Below, in pieces: positions 55,279-64,000 of a DNA stretch of 64,000 bases. The DNA lies in NCBI RefSeq assembly GCF_013346935.1, contig NZ_JAAEEB010000003.1, positions 124,001-188,000 on the forward strand, given 5' to 3'. Origin of the DNA: Lactobacillus melliventris (GTDB lineage Bacteria > Bacillota > Bacilli > Lactobacillales > Lactobacillaceae). Every line of letters begins with the position of its first letter. Within the stretch, counting starts at the first letter, position 1. The notes beneath the pieces were generated by a model. The model worked only from the letters and a program-made list of their open reading frames with translations, did no database searches and had not been told where the DNA came from. The translations under genes were made by a program, and so were the position numbers.

Positions 55279-56349
55279 TTATTTTAACGAGAGAGCTTTA
55301 TGGCAAAATTCTGCTTGAATAGCACTCTTTGGTACCCAGGCAATTGCACCATGATCATAATTCATGTTCTTGCCACCAGTACCCGCTTTATCAAACTTGG
55401 AGTAATAAAGGGGATCATAAACCAAGAACTTGTCTTTCTTGTAGCCGGTGATAACTTTGCAGTGATTGCGCTTGTAATCGCCAGCTTTTTGATATGAAGA
55501 AAACCCATAGTATAACACTGGCTTGCCAGCCTGAATATACATTTTAAGATCATCAACAGTTAGTTTTTTACTGGAAATATTAATAATCTTTTTGCCCTTT
55601 TTAAAAGTCCGGGCATATTTAGCTAGAGCACCGGGGCTAATTACGTAGCCAAAGCCGACGCCAGTGTAAACATTCCCTTTTTGTCCGCCTTTAACTGGTT
55701 GCATTGGTAAATTATTTTGAATTTTTGTAAGCAAGCTAGTGGTAATTTTCTGTCCCTGAGAACCTAACAACATTGCCATTGATGCTCCTGCACAGCCCCA
55801 CGGGGTTTTAACAGGAACATATTGACTGACATATGGCGTCTTCTCAATTGTTTTAGCCTGATTAGGAGTAGCTACGGCTTTTTTATTAATGTAGCCAATT
55901 GATTTTTTACCCTTTTTGTTAAGCCAATAGTATGTTTTGCCATTGTGGGTAAATTTTTTATTGACATTAAATGTTTGGTGAAAATAATTCTTGGCTGCCT
56001 TCTTCTTGGTAAAATTATCAAGATAAATACCATAATTCTTTTTAACAATTGCTACTTTGAAAGTTTTGACTTTTTTGGCAGTGGCATTAGCAGGCTTTTT
56101 ATTCTGGGTCGCGGCAGCCGGGACATTGGTTTCGGTCTTACCTGTTTCTTTGTCTGTCTTTTGGTTTTCTTGCGGCTTTTGTGTCTCAGACTCTTTATTT
56201 ACTTGATTATGGTCCTGCTTTAATTGCTTATTTTGAGATTCCGTTTCTGCGCTAACTGTTTTGGTCAGATTGTTACTGAAAACAGGTGCTGCAAGAATAA
56301 CAGCTGCAGAAATAGTTGCAATTTTCTTTAAAGTTAATTTACTTTTCAA
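55279..56349 (-). CDS. Secreted C39-like peptidase family protein
   Basis: 356 residues: signal peptide (to about VSAETE, residue 37), a low-complexity Gln/Lys/Glu/Thr linker (38-95), a surface-layer-like segment of about 75 residues with KTYYWLNKKGKKSIGYINKKA, and a C-terminal C39_2 peptidase domain from PYVSQYVPVKTPWGCAGASMAML (catalytic Cys in PWGCAG) with His in NHCKVITGY and Asp in YDPLYY. Probably processes an exported peptide or acts on the cell wall. Transcribed alone; substrate unknown. Confidence 0.82.
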   Translation of the reverse strand: MKSKLTLKKIATISAAVILAAPVFSNNLTKTVSAETESQNKQLKQDHNQVNKESETQKPQENQKTDKETGKTETNVPAAATQNKKPANATAKKVKTFKVAIVKKNYGIYLDNFTKKKAAKNYFHQTFNVNKKFTHNGKTYYWLNKKGKKSIGYINKKAVATPNQAKTIEKTPYVSQYVPVKTPWGCAGASMAMLLGSQGQKITTSLLTKIQNNLPMQPVKGGQKGNVYTGVGFGYVISPGALAKYARTFKKGKKIINISSKKLTVDDLKMYIQAGKPVLYYGFSSYQKAGDYKRNHCKVITGYKKDKFLVYDPLYYSKFDKAGTGGKNMNYDHGAIAWVPKSAIQAEFCHKALSLK

Positions 56350-56524
56350 TTTATCCTCCTAATTTTTCTTATTCAAAATACCTTCATAACAAGTTTACTA
56401 CAACAAATGGCAAATATATGCCAAAAAATTATGTGGATTTCTATTATTAGTAGAAGTGTATATAACATAATTACTCAAATTATTTTAGTTAAAGATCGAA
56501 GTAAACTTTTGCTAATTGATAAAC

Positions 56525-56559
56525 AAAAACAGCGTCTAAACTAACAAGTTTAAACGCTG
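56525..56559 (-). terminator. Terminator of cvpA
   Basis: CAGCGTCTAAAC/GTTTAAACGCTG (one G-U) and, on the minus strand, a T-rich run. Confidence 0.7.
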
Positions 56560-56572
56560 ATGACTATTTTAT

Positions 56573-57109
56573 TTAGGCAGCAGTTCTACTGATACTAAAG
56601 ATACTGTTGAACAACCCGTTGGATAAGCCAGGTGTGTTATAAATGATGAAACGAATAAATGATGAGTCTAAAGTTTGCTGGATAAACCACGGATTTTGCA
56701 AAGCATTAAGCATTGACAAGATAATGTAAACGAAGAAATAACTGGCAAAAAAAGATACGACAGCACCTAAAACACTATCTAGTAAATTGCCAAAGTTAGT
56801 TGCATGGGGATTTTTATTAGGTACCCAGCCTTTAAAAATCTTAACAACCATTTTGCCCAAAAAGACAATGATAAAGAATGCCAAAAAACGAAAGAGCATT
56901 AAGTTAGTTCCGGGAGTTAAAGTGGTTTGAATATTTTGCCCGGTGATCTGACTGTAAAGCCAATTGCCAACAGGATTTTGAAACAGAATAGCTGTAATGA
57001 AGACAATGGCAGCAAATATCAGATTAATAATTAATCTGGTGAAGCCCGTTTGAAATCCTTTGTAGGTTTTTAGTGTCAAATAAGCCAGTACAATTAAAGT
57101 AACAATCAT
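56573..57109 (-). CDS. cvpA: CvpA family membrane protein
   Basis: 178 residues with four hydrophobic helices and the family N-terminus VLAYLTLKTYKGFQTGFTRLI and GNLLDSVLGAVVSFF. Homologues are tied to colicin V production and, elsewhere, envelope stress or purF; the exact role is unknown. AAAGGAGAT precedes the ATG. Divergent from rsmG. Confidence 0.82.
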   Translation of the reverse strand: MIVTLIVLAYLTLKTYKGFQTGFTRLIINLIFAAIVFITAILFQNPVGNWLYSQITGQNIQTTLTPGTNLMLFRFLAFFIIVFLGKMVVKIFKGWVPNKNPHATNFGNLLDSVLGAVVSFFASYFFVYIILSMLNALQNPWFIQQTLDSSFIRFIIYNTPGLSNGLFNSIFSISRTAA

Positions 57110-57202
57110 ATTTATCTCCTTTGACGATATTATAGCTTAATTTATGCGTTTAGACTTTGACGACAGTCGAAAAATATTTCATAATTAAAGGGATGCATTG
57201 AC

Positions 57203-57231
57203 TTTACATTAAGCCAATTTTAGCGTTAAAT
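57203..57231 (+). promoter_or_regulatory. Likely promoter of rsmG-noc-soj-parB
   Basis: TTTACA (57203-57208), 17 bases, TTAAAT (57226-57231). Transcription would begin at about 57238-57241, at the first base of the palindrome that follows. Confidence 0.45.
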
Positions 57232-57240
57232 TTAAAGGGT

Positions 57241-57265
57241 GTGAAACAAGGTTTCACGGGTGAAA
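57241..57265. promoter_or_regulatory. Two overlapping palindromes at the rsmG start
   Basis: GTGAAAC-AAG-GTTTCAC (57241-57257) and TTTCAC-GG-GTGAAA (57252-57265). The second resembles a parS core (TTTCACGTGAAA) split by two bases; the first would fold as a 7-bp hairpin at the 5' end of the mRNA. Either a DNA-binding site or an RNA hairpin near the rsmG ribosome site. Confidence 0.5.
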
Positions 57266-57266
57266 A

Positions 57267-57989
57267 ATGAATCCTGAACAGTTCGTCCAAGAATTATCAA
57301 AACGTAATTTTAAATTAAATGAAAAACAAATCAACCAATTTAACCAATACTTTACCAGTCTGATTGAGACTAATAAAAAAGTTAATCTTACGCGGATAAC
57401 AGAAAAAGATGAGGTCTATCTAAAGCATTTTTGGGATAGTATCACACCTCTTTTCACATTTGGTTCAGTATTAAAAGGGGCTGATACTTTATGTGATGTT
57501 GGTGCCGGTGCCGGTTTTCCTTCTATTCCTTTAAAGATTATGCTGCCTGAATTAAAGGTTACAATCGTCGATTCTTTGGGCAAACGGTTGAATTTTTTAC
57601 AGGGCTTAATCACCCAGTTAAATTTAGAAAATGTTACCTTGGTTCATGGCCGTGCCGAAGACGTGGGGCAAAATAAACAGTATCGTGAACAATTTGATGT
57701 TGTGACTGCCCGTGCTGTTGCTAACATGGCCGTTTTAAGTGAGTATTGTTTGCCGTTAATTAAAGAAAGTGGCAATTTCATTGCTCTCAAGGGACCAAAA
57801 GCTGAAGACGAACTGAAATCAGCTCAGAAAGCCTTAAAAGTTTTAGGTGGTAAGGTCATTGCAGTTAAAGAATTACAATTACCTCGAAGTACCGAAGAGC
57901 GCACTTTGATTCTGATAGAAAAAGTGCAGGCTACGCCTAAGAAGTATCCGCGGCAGGCGGGAACTCCGCACCGCAAACCAATTCATTAA
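57267..57989 (+). CDS. rsmG: 16S rRNA (guanine-527-N7)-methyltransferase
   Basis: 240 residues. Methylates G527 of 16S rRNA. SAM motif [14 protein letters not shown] near residue 73 and [28 protein letters not shown]-terminal basic tail ([15 protein letters not shown]) is typical. First gene of the rsmG-noc-soj-parB block. Confidence 0.93.
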   Translation: MNPEQFVQELSKRNFKLNEKQINQFNQYFTSLIETNKKVNLTRITEKDEVYLKHFWDSITPLFTFGSVLKGADTLCDVGAGAGFPSIPLKIMLPELKVTIVDSLGKRLNFLQGLITQLNLENVTLVHGRAEDVGQNKQYREQFDVVTARAVANMAVLSEYCLPLIKESGNFIALKGPKAEDELKSAQKALKVLGGKVIAVKELQLPRSTEERTLILIEKVQATPKKYPRQAGTPHRKPIH

Positions 57990-58004
57990 ACAGGGGGACT
58001 CAAA

Positions 58005-58853
58005 ATGTCATTATTTTCTTCTTTACGTCATCATGAAGAAATACCTAAAAATAAACAAATTCAGGATATTGAGCTAAGTAAAATAAAACCCAATTCTTTT
58101 CAGCCGCGGCACCAGTTTTCTGAAGAATCAATTCATGAATTGGCATCAACCCTTGATAAAGATGGGTTACTGCAACCAATTGTTGTACGTGAAAAAGAGG
58201 GCAATTATGAAATTATTGCTGGTGAACGCAGACTGCGAGCTGCAAAGCAGCTCGCTTGGACAAAAATACCGGCAATAGTTAATAACATGGATGATAGCCA
58301 GGCTGCATCATTGGCTTTAATTGAAAACCTGCAAAGGGAAGATTTAAATCCGATTGATGAAGCACAGGCTTATAGTAATCTTATGAAACTAAATAGCCTG
58401 ACTCAAACTACTTTGGCCCAAAATATTGGCAAGTCACAATCTTATGTTGCTAACAAGTTGCGCCTTTTAAAGTTAACACCGAAGGTACAAAGTTATTTGG
58501 CCAGTGGTAAAATTTCGCCACGTCATGGTCGCTGCTTGGTAGGACTGAGTGAGAAAGATCAGGGCCGTGTCTTAGATGAAATACTTGCAAATAACCTGAA
58601 TGTTAGCGACACCGAAAAAATCGTTAAAAATGTTGACCAGTATTTTGCAGGCAAAAAAGTTAAGGATAAAGAAAAAGAGCAGGCAGAACAAACAAGACGA
58701 GCAGCCAATCGTATCCCTAAAGACTTAAAAGTACAAATTAATACAATTAAAAAGGCAATTAAACTTGCTCAACAGTCTGGCATCAAGGTTAAGTTCAAAG
58801 AAAATAATGATCCTGATGATTATATGATTACGATTGAATTGAAAAGAAAGTAG
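58005..58853 (+). CDS. noc: ParB-like nucleoid occlusion protein Noc
   Basis: 282 residues. ParB/Noc fold: QIQDIELSKIKPNSFQPR, the CTP-binding GERRLRAAK, IENLQREDLNPIDEA and an HTH (TLAQNIGKSQSYVANKLRLLKL). Position between rsmG and soj identifies it as Noc rather than Spo0J; the first ~20 residues (MSLFSSLRHHEE) form an amphipathic helix as in membrane-tethered Noc. Sits 15 bases after rsmG. Confidence 0.85.
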   Translation: MSLFSSLRHHEEIPKNKQIQDIELSKIKPNSFQPRHQFSEESIHELASTLDKDGLLQPIVVREKEGNYEIIAGERRLRAAKQLAWTKIPAIVNNMDDSQAASLALIENLQREDLNPIDEAQAYSNLMKLNSLTQTTLAQNIGKSQSYVANKLRLLKLTPKVQSYLASGKISPRHGRCLVGLSEKDQGRVLDEILANNLNVSDTEKIVKNVDQYFAGKKVKDKEKEQAEQTRRAANRIPKDLKVQINTIKKAIKLAQQSGIKVKFKENNDPDDYMITIELKRK

Positions 58854-58868
58854 GAAGGCATGGAAAAT

Positions 58869-59648
58869 ATGGTGAGTGTAATTTCAGTTGCTAACCAAAA
58901 AGGTGGCGTCGGTAAAACGACAACAACTATAAATTTAGCGGCTTCGATTGCGGAACGCGGTTATCAAGTCTTAATTGTCGATATTGATCCGCAGGGTAAT
59001 GCGACCTCTGGCCTGGGGATTGAAAAATCTGCTATTGATCAAGATATTTACAGCGTTTTGATTAATGATGTTCCCCTTAAAGATACGATTTTCCATACTT
59101 CAACTAAGCGGCTGGATTTAGTTCCGGCAACTATCAATTTGTCTGGAGCTGAAACAGAACTAATCAGTATGATGGCCAGAGAAACGCGCTTGAAGTCAGC
59201 TTTAGATTCAATTAGCGACAATTATGATTTTATTTTTATTGATTGTCCGCCTTCATTAGGACAATTATCTATCAATGCTTTTACGGCATCTGATTCAATT
59301 TTAATTCCCGTTCAAAGCGAGTATTACGCTATGGAGGGGCTTAGTCAGCTGCTTAATACGATCCGCTTAGTGCAAAAACACTTTAATAAAGATTTAGGTG
59401 TTGAGGGCGTTTTGCTGACCATGCTGGATGCGCGGACTAATTTAGGTGCAGAAGTAGTAAAAGAAGTACGTTCTTATTTTTCTGATAAGGTTTATAAAAC
59501 TATTATTCCGAGAATTACTAAGTTAGCTGAAGCACCTAGTTATGGAGAAGCAATTACTGAATATGCTCCTAATTCACGTGGTGCTGAAGTTTATGATGAT
59601 TTAGCTAAGGAGGTGTTAAAGAATCATGGTAAGAAACTCAAGAAATAA
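58869..59648 (+). CDS. soj: Chromosome partitioning ATPase ParA (Soj)
   Basis: 259 residues from ATG 58869, which has AGGAAGG ten bases before it; an ATG at 58860 sits too close to that site. Deviant Walker A KGGVGKTTT (residues 11-19), Walker B FIFIDCPPS. ATP-dependent DNA binding; works with ParB in origin segregation and DnaA control. Confidence 0.92.
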   Translation: MVSVISVANQKGGVGKTTTTINLAASIAERGYQVLIVDIDPQGNATSGLGIEKSAIDQDIYSVLINDVPLKDTIFHTSTKRLDLVPATINLSGAETELISMMARETRLKSALDSISDNYDFIFIDCPPSLGQLSINAFTASDSILIPVQSEYYAMEGLSQLLNTIRLVQKHFNKDLGVEGVLLTMLDARTNLGAEVVKEVRSYFSDKVYKTIIPRITKLAEAPSYGEAITEYAPNSRGAEVYDDLAKEVLKNHGKKLKK

Positions 59649-60513
59649 AGATACTAAAAAACATGGTGGTTTAGGTCGGGGGATTGAAGCCTTGTTTGAA
59701 GACGAACCGCAAATTGAAGATAATGAAGAAGAAATTCAGGATTTAAATTTAAGCGATATCAGACCTAATCCTTATCAACCACGTAAAAACTTTGATGACA
59801 AGTCTCTTAAAGAATTGGCTGATTCGATTAAAGAAAATGGTGTTTTTCAGCCAATTATTGTGCGTAAGTCGGTGAAAGGCTATGAAATTATTGCTGGTGA
59901 GCGCAGATTTCGTGCTTCAAAACTAGCAAAAAAGACTACTATACCTGCCATTGTCCGTGACTTTAGCGAAAGCCAGATGATGGAAGTTGCCGTTTTAGAG
60001 AATCTGCAACGTGAGGACTTAACGCCTCTTGAAGAAGCTCAGGCATACGAAATGTTGCAAAAAAACCTGGGCTTGACCCAAGAAGAAGTTTCAAAAAGAA
60101 TGGGTAAATCCCGTCCTTATATTGCTAACTATTTGCGTCTTCTGACACTTCCTAATAAAACTAAGCACTTGTTACAGCACGGTGAACTGTCAATGGGACA
60201 AGCCAGAACGCTTTTAGGCTTAAAGAATAAGGACAAAATTGATGAAGTAGCTAAGCAGGTGGTTAAGGAAGGGATGCCAGTACGCAAAGTTGAGGCACTG
60301 GTAGCCAATCTTAATTCTAAAAAGCCGCGCAAAAAGACAGTGCACAAATCGCCCTTTATTCGTGCTACTGAACATCAATTAGCTGATAAGCTGGGTTCAA
60401 CTGTCAATATTTCCGCCAGCAAAAAAGGTAGCGGCCATTTGTCAATTGGCTTCTCTTCAACAGAAGAGTTGAATAGAATACTCGATGTGCTGGGAGTCGA
60501 CCTTGATGAATAA
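59626..60513 (+). CDS. parB: Chromosome partitioning protein ParB (Spo0J)
   Basis: 295 residues. N-terminal Lys/Arg-rich GLGRGIEALFEDE (ParA-stimulating peptide), ParB box with GERRFRASK and ENLQREDLTPLEEAQAYEML, central HTH and a C-terminal dimerisation domain. AAGGAGGTG lies in the end of soj; the genes overlap by 23 bases. No exact parS site was found by eye in the window. Confidence 0.93.
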   Translation: MVRNSRNKDTKKHGGLGRGIEALFEDEPQIEDNEEEIQDLNLSDIRPNPYQPRKNFDDKSLKELADSIKENGVFQPIIVRKSVKGYEIIAGERRFRASKLAKKTTIPAIVRDFSESQMMEVAVLENLQREDLTPLEEAQAYEMLQKNLGLTQEEVSKRMGKSRPYIANYLRLLTLPNKTKHLLQHGELSMGQARTLLGLKNKDKIDEVAKQVVKEGMPVRKVEALVANLNSKKPRKKTVHKSPFIRATEHQLADKLGSTVNISASKKGSGHLSIGFSSTEELNRILDVLGVDLDE

Positions 60514-60781
60514 AGAAATTGCTTATGGTTTGGCAGATACGGTATTGATGAAAAAGCCACATGCTTGTAAAACTAATGACTGGGAAGTTCTGCGTTTAGG
60601 GGCTGATATCAGGTTAAAGTGCATGGGGTGTGGCCATATCGTAATGATGCCGCGTTCAAAATTCGCGCATAATTTTAAAAAAGTTTTAACTAAGGCTAAT
60701 GATCCGGTTAATATTAAAAATACGCTTTATGTGCCTAAAAAAGAGATAGCACGGCCGGATATTAATCAAGAAAATAACTGA
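60506..60781 (+). CDS. DUF951 family protein
   Basis: 91 residues from ATG 60506 (overlapping parB by eight bases). Family core MKKPHACKTNDWEVLRLGADIRLKCMGCGHIVMMPRSKF with the CxxC pair, suggesting a small metal-binding or RNA-linked protein. Conserved in Firmicutes between parB and ychF. Its C-terminal 30 residues are unusual in length. Confidence 0.85.
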   Translation: MNKEIAYGLADTVLMKKPHACKTNDWEVLRLGADIRLKCMGCGHIVMMPRSKFAHNFKKVLTKANDPVNIKNTLYVPKKEIARPDINQENN

Positions 60782-60805
60782 TTTTGTCAAAGAAAGAGGA
60801 TAAAA

Positions 60806-61906
60806 ATGTCATTAACTGCTGGGATTGTTGGATTGCCAAACGTGGGCAAGTCAACTTTGTTTAACGCAATTACTAAAGCGGGTGCGGAAATGGCCAACTA
60901 CCCGTTTGCAACGATTGAGCCTAATGTCGGAATGGTTGAAGTTCCGGACAAGAGACTGGCTCGAATACAGGAACTGATTCCGGCTAAGAAAATTGTTCAT
61001 ACTACTTTTGAGTTTACCGATATTGCCGGACTAGTTAAAGGCGCTTCAAAAGGTGAAGGTCTGGGTAATAAATTCTTGGAAAATATTAGGCAAACGGATG
61101 CTATTATCCATGTTGTTAGGGCCTTTGAAGATGATAATATTACTTCTGTTACTGGTAAAGTAGATCCGGAAGAAGATATCAACACTATCAACTTGGAATT
61201 GGCAATTGCAGATCTTGACGCCGTCAACCGCCGTATTAATAAGGTAAAAAAGATTGCCCAGCAAAATGACAAAGAGGCTAAAGCAGAGTTCAATGTTTTA
61301 CAAAAAATCAAGCCGGTTTTAGAAGAAGGCAAGGCTGTCCGTTCAATCAGTTTTAATGACGATGAGCAAAAAATTGTCAAGGGCTTGTTCTTGCTGACTG
61401 ATAAACCCGTTATCTATGTAGCGAACATCGCTGAAAGTTCAATGGCCGACCCAGAAAAAGACCAGTACTATCAAGTGGTTAAAAAACATGCAGAAAGTGA
61501 AAATGCGGAATGTTTAGGTATATCTGCTGCAACCGAAGAAGAAATTGCCGGCTTGGATGACGATGAAAAAGCTGAGTTCCTAGAAGCAGAGGGCGTAACA
61601 GAGTCAGGTCTTGATCGTTTAATCCGTGCAGCCTACCACATTTTAGGCTTAAGGACTTTCTTTACGGCTGGTGGTCCTGAAACACGGGCATGGACTTTTC
61701 ATAAGGGAATGAAGGCTCCGCAAGTTGCAGGCGTTATTCACTCTGATTTTGAGCGGGGATTTATTCGTGCTGAAGTAGTTTCATTTACTGATCTTGATCA
61801 GTATGAAACCATGCAAAAGGTTAAAGAAGCGGGGAAGCTACGTCTTGAAGGTAAAGATTATGAAGTTCAAGATGGCGACATTATTGAATTTAGATTTAAC
61901 GTTTAG
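60806..61906 (+). CDS. ychF: Redox-regulated ATPase YchF (Obg-like)
   Basis: 366 residues. G1 GLPNVGKST (residues 8-16), G3 DIAGLVKGASKGEGLGNKFL, C-terminal TGS domain (about 280-366). YchF prefers ATP and contacts the ribosome. AAAGAGGA upstream. Ten bases before the DUF1129 gene. Confidence 0.94.
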   Translation: MSLTAGIVGLPNVGKSTLFNAITKAGAEMANYPFATIEPNVGMVEVPDKRLARIQELIPAKKIVHTTFEFTDIAGLVKGASKGEGLGNKFLENIRQTDAIIHVVRAFEDDNITSVTGKVDPEEDINTINLELAIADLDAVNRRINKVKKIAQQNDKEAKAEFNVLQKIKPVLEEGKAVRSISFNDDEQKIVKGLFLLTDKPVIYVANIAESSMADPEKDQYYQVVKKHAESENAECLGISAATEEEIAGLDDDEKAEFLEAEGVTESGLDRLIRAAYHILGLRTFFTAGGPETRAWTFHKGMKAPQVAGVIHSDFERGFIRAEVVSFTDLDQYETMQKVKEAGKLRLEGKDYEVQDGDIIEFRFNV

Positions 61907-61915
61907 GAAAAAATA

Positions 61916-62698
61916 ATGGCAGAAAAGAAAACTGAAGAACAAGCTAAGATTGATACTAATAAGCAGGAAAAGTTAAAAGAAAAGGTAATTAATCAGAATA
62001 AAGATGACGAGGTCAAGCAAATGCAGCCTGCTGAATTGCGTAAGCAGCTCAGTAATAAGAACTCTGACTATGTTTTTCGTTTGCAAAAAGAACTGGAAAC
62101 ACAGGGTAAAATGAGTCATGAAGATGCACAAAAAAGAGTGGATGAGCTTTTAAATGACTTGGTAATTGCACAACGTCATGGTCAACCAGCCAGCACGTAT
62201 TATAATATGTCGCCTAAACTTAAGGCTGCTGACATGTTAAAGCCCAAAAAGAAAAAAGCCTCAGATATTCCATTTTGGCAATACGCTACGGATAATGCCT
62301 TGTTTTATGTTGCTATTTTCTTTGGTCTTTTTGGCTTAATCGGCTTGTTCCAAAAGAATGACAAATATAATTCACAGATGGGTGTATTAACATTATTGAT
62401 TGTTGGTGCTTCACTAGGTGTTTTCATGACCAAATATAATGACTGGGTTTTACCTAATGGCAGTAAAAATCGTAAAATTCCGTGGTCAAAATTAATCTGG
62501 GGTTTTGTTTTACTGATGGGAATGCTCTTTATCTGCTTTGGCGTATTAGGCCTTCCTGCATTACAAGTGATCAACCCGGCTTTGCCAGGAGTATATAACT
62601 TAATTATTGCAGCGGTAGCGTATGGCATTCGCTGGTTGTTCCGCCGGCATTATGAAATTATTGGTTCGGCCTTTTCACCAGCTGATAAGAGCAAATAG
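61916..62698 (+). CDS. DUF1129 family membrane protein
   Basis: 260 residues: Lys/Glu-rich N-terminal half (1-115) with predicted coiled coil, then four helices (about 125-145, 155-170, 190-210, 218-238). Found next to ychF in lactobacilli. Function unknown. Confidence 0.8.
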   Translation: MAEKKTEEQAKIDTNKQEKLKEKVINQNKDDEVKQMQPAELRKQLSNKNSDYVFRLQKELETQGKMSHEDAQKRVDELLNDLVIAQRHGQPASTYYNMSPKLKAADMLKPKKKKASDIPFWQYATDNALFYVAIFFGLFGLIGLFQKNDKYNSQMGVLTLLIVGASLGVFMTKYNDWVLPNGSKNRKIPWSKLIWGFVLLMGMLFICFGVLGLPALQVINPALPGVYNLIIAAVAYGIRWLFRRHYEIIGSAFSPADKSK

Positions 62699-62747
62699 GT
62701 GCTTTTTGTCAAGAAAAGCGCTATACTTAGATAACTATATGTTTTAA

Positions 62748-62789
62748 AGGATAAATAGATTTATTATGAATCTATTTATCCTTTTTAAA
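62748..62789 (+). terminator. Terminator of the parB-ychF-DUF1129 transcript
   Basis: AAAGGATAAATAGATT and AATCTATTTATCCTTTTT form a long stem with T-run. Confidence 0.85.
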
Positions 62790-62839
62790 CTGAAAACACG
62801 TAAAAAAGAAAGCATTAATAAATTAGAAAGAGGTATTTA

Positions 62840-64000
62840 ATGATTAACACGCTGCGTAAGTCAATCAGGCAGTATAAAAAACTGTCGTTGCTGTCGCCAT
62901 TATTTGTTACTGGTGAAGTTATCATTGAGATGTTAATACCGTATTTAGTTGGTATATTAATAGACAATGGCATTATGAAGGGAAATATGTCATATATCAC
63001 TAAGACTGGTGTTATTTTACTGGTGCTAACAGTTGTTTCACTTGTTTTAGGTTCCGGTGCCAGTTATGCCTCTGCTCACGCTGCTTCTGGTTTTGCGGCT
63101 AACCTGCGTAAAGATATGTTCTATCATGTGCAAGATTATTCTTTTGAAAATATTGACAGGTTTTCCAGTGCGAGTCTAGTTACGAGGATGACTACTGATG
63201 TTAATAACATTCAGATGTCTTATCAAATGCTGATTAGAATAGCAGTTCGGGCACCAATGATGTTGTTAGTTTCAATTATTATGTCAATAATAGTTAGTCC
63301 ACAGTTGTCACTTGTTTTTGTCGTGATTGCACCGATTTTCGTAATTCTTTTAGGCTTAGTAATTAAAAGTGCCAGCAAGTATTTTCCTAAAATTTTCCGC
63401 GGTTATGACCGCATGAACCAGGTTGTCCGGGAAAATGTTCGTGGTATTCGCGAAGTCAAAACCTATGTGCAAGAAGAAGCGCAAACTGTTAAGTTTAAAA
63501 AATCGGCTGGTTTTATTTATAGACTTTTTGCTACAGCTCAGAAGATCATGTCTCTTAACTCCATGATTGTCATGGCTGTTTTGAATATTTCTAATTTAGC
63601 TATTTGCTGGTTTGGTGCTAAGGAAATTGTGGGTGGCAGTTTACAGACTGGTCAATTAATTTCAATGTTCTCATATTCCAACTCTGTCTTAGGCAGCTTG
63701 AATATGCTGGCTATGATCATTACTCAGCTGGTAGTTTCAGGAGCCAGTGGTCACAGGGTTGCTGCGGTTATTAATGAAAAGCCCTCAATTGAAAATCCAC
63801 GTAAACCGTTAAAGCATGTGAATAATGGAGAAGTGATTTTTGATCATGTCAACTTTAAGTATGACCCAGATGATAAGGAACTGGCTTTAAGTGATATTAA
63901 CTTAAATATCAGGCCGGGTGAAACAATAGGAATAATTGGTCGTACGGGGTCATCAAAATCTACATTAGTTTCTATGATTCCGCGGCTTTATGATACTGAT
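62840..64000 (+). CDS. ABC exporter, fused permease and ATPase (3' end outside window)
   Basis: The frame is open to the window edge: 387 residues are visible. A six-helix type I exporter transmembrane domain (about 15-310) precedes the nucleotide-binding domain. The Walker A reads GRTGSSKSTL, the Ser-for-Gly form common in heterodimeric multidrug exporters of Firmicutes, so a partner half-transporter probably lies downstream. GAAAGAGG before ATG 62840. Substrate unknown. Confidence 0.85.
   Translation, partial: MINTLRKSIRQYKKLSLLSPLFVTGEVIIEMLIPYLVGILIDNGIMKGNMSYITKTGVILLVLTVVSLVLGSGASYASAHAASGFAANLRKDMFYHVQDYSFENIDRFSSASLVTRMTTDVNNIQMSYQMLIRIAVRAPMMLLVSIIMSIIVSPQLSLVFVVIAPIFVILLGLVIKSASKYFPKIFRGYDRMNQVVRENVRGIREVKTYVQEEAQTVKFKKSAGFIYRLFATAQKIMSLNSMIVMAVLNISNLAICWFGAKEIVGGSLQTGQLISMFSYSNSVLGSLNMLAMIITQLVVSGASGHRVAAVINEKPSIENPRKPLKHVNNGEVIFDHVNFKYDPDDKELALSDINLNIRPGETIGIIGRTGSSKSTLVSMIPRLYDTD

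Noticed and set aside
59570-59590. Partial parS (TTCACGTG) within soj
   Set aside because: Only eight bases match; flanks do not continue the palindrome.
60997-61380. 127-codon minus-strand frame opposite ychF
   Set aside because: Shadow of a conserved gene; composition is a mirror of YchF codons.
63941-63975. Apparently defective Walker A (Ser in place of the last Gly) in the last ABC gene
   Set aside because: GTGSSKS-type Walker A is common in heterodimeric exporters of Firmicutes, so not a lesion.

Overview
The window looks like chromosomal DNA of a low-GC lactobacillus. I infer Lactobacillus sensu stricto from the AT-rich codon use, AGGAG ribosome sites, many PTS operons and the rsmG-noc-soj-parB-DUF951-ychF block. 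I cannot name the species from sequence alone. No rRNA, tRNA, CRISPR array or prophage was seen.

Layout. 0-9 kb: the end of an ABC permease, then a complete flavin-based extracellular electron transfer (FLEET) locus in two divergent operons. The minus-strand operon is pplA-fmnB-dmkA and the plus-strand operon is ndh2-eetA-eetB-dmkB. NADH is oxidised by a membrane type II dehydrogenase, electrons pass through demethylmenaquinone and EetA/EetB, and reach a surface lipoprotein with two flavinylation sites. Two copies of a TTGTG-N8-CACTT motif lie in the divergent promoter region. 9-16 kb: a branched-chain amino acid ABC importer (livJHMGF) followed by a second livJ. Each livJ is preceded by its own 29-codon Leu-rich leader peptide and a mutually exclusive terminator/antiterminator RNA. 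15.7-19.5 kb: a beta-glucoside PTS/phospho-beta-glucosidase operon with a GntR regulator. 19.5-28 kb: housekeeping and stand-alone genes (methyltransferase, phosphatase, secreted matrixin, HelD, coaA, efp). A short reading frame with a Pro-Pro motif sits upstream of efp, with its proline codons inside a predicted anti-Shine-Dalgarno sequence.

28-46 kb is an accessory carbohydrate region. It holds an RpiR regulator divergent from a phosphatase plus mannose-family PTS operon, a GH1 enzyme/bglP pair divergent from a second RpiR gene with twin operators, a broken IS3-family element (IS150-like) with neighbouring IS debris, and a full L-ascorbate utilisation operon (ulaG-C-A-B-D-E-F) with a DeoR-type regulator and a consensus cre site.

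46-57 kb: yaaA, a histidine phosphatase, a heme-sensing hrtR-hrtB-hrtA efflux operon with a palindromic operator, a TetR gene, and a flavin-related cluster (two FMN reductases, a Tyr-phosphatase-like protein, a cytosolic ApbE homologue lacking usual metal-site residues), then a secreted C39-like peptidase and cvpA. 57-64 kb: rsmG-noc-soj-parB and DUF951-ychF-DUF1129, which in this group normally lie near oriC, ending in an ABC exporter cut by the window edge.

The observations I rate highest are the paired leucine leader-peptide attenuators on the liv genes and the possible polyproline-stalling autoregulatory leader of efp. The operator, leader and RNA-structure calls come from reading the sequence by eye; no folding or database search was run.
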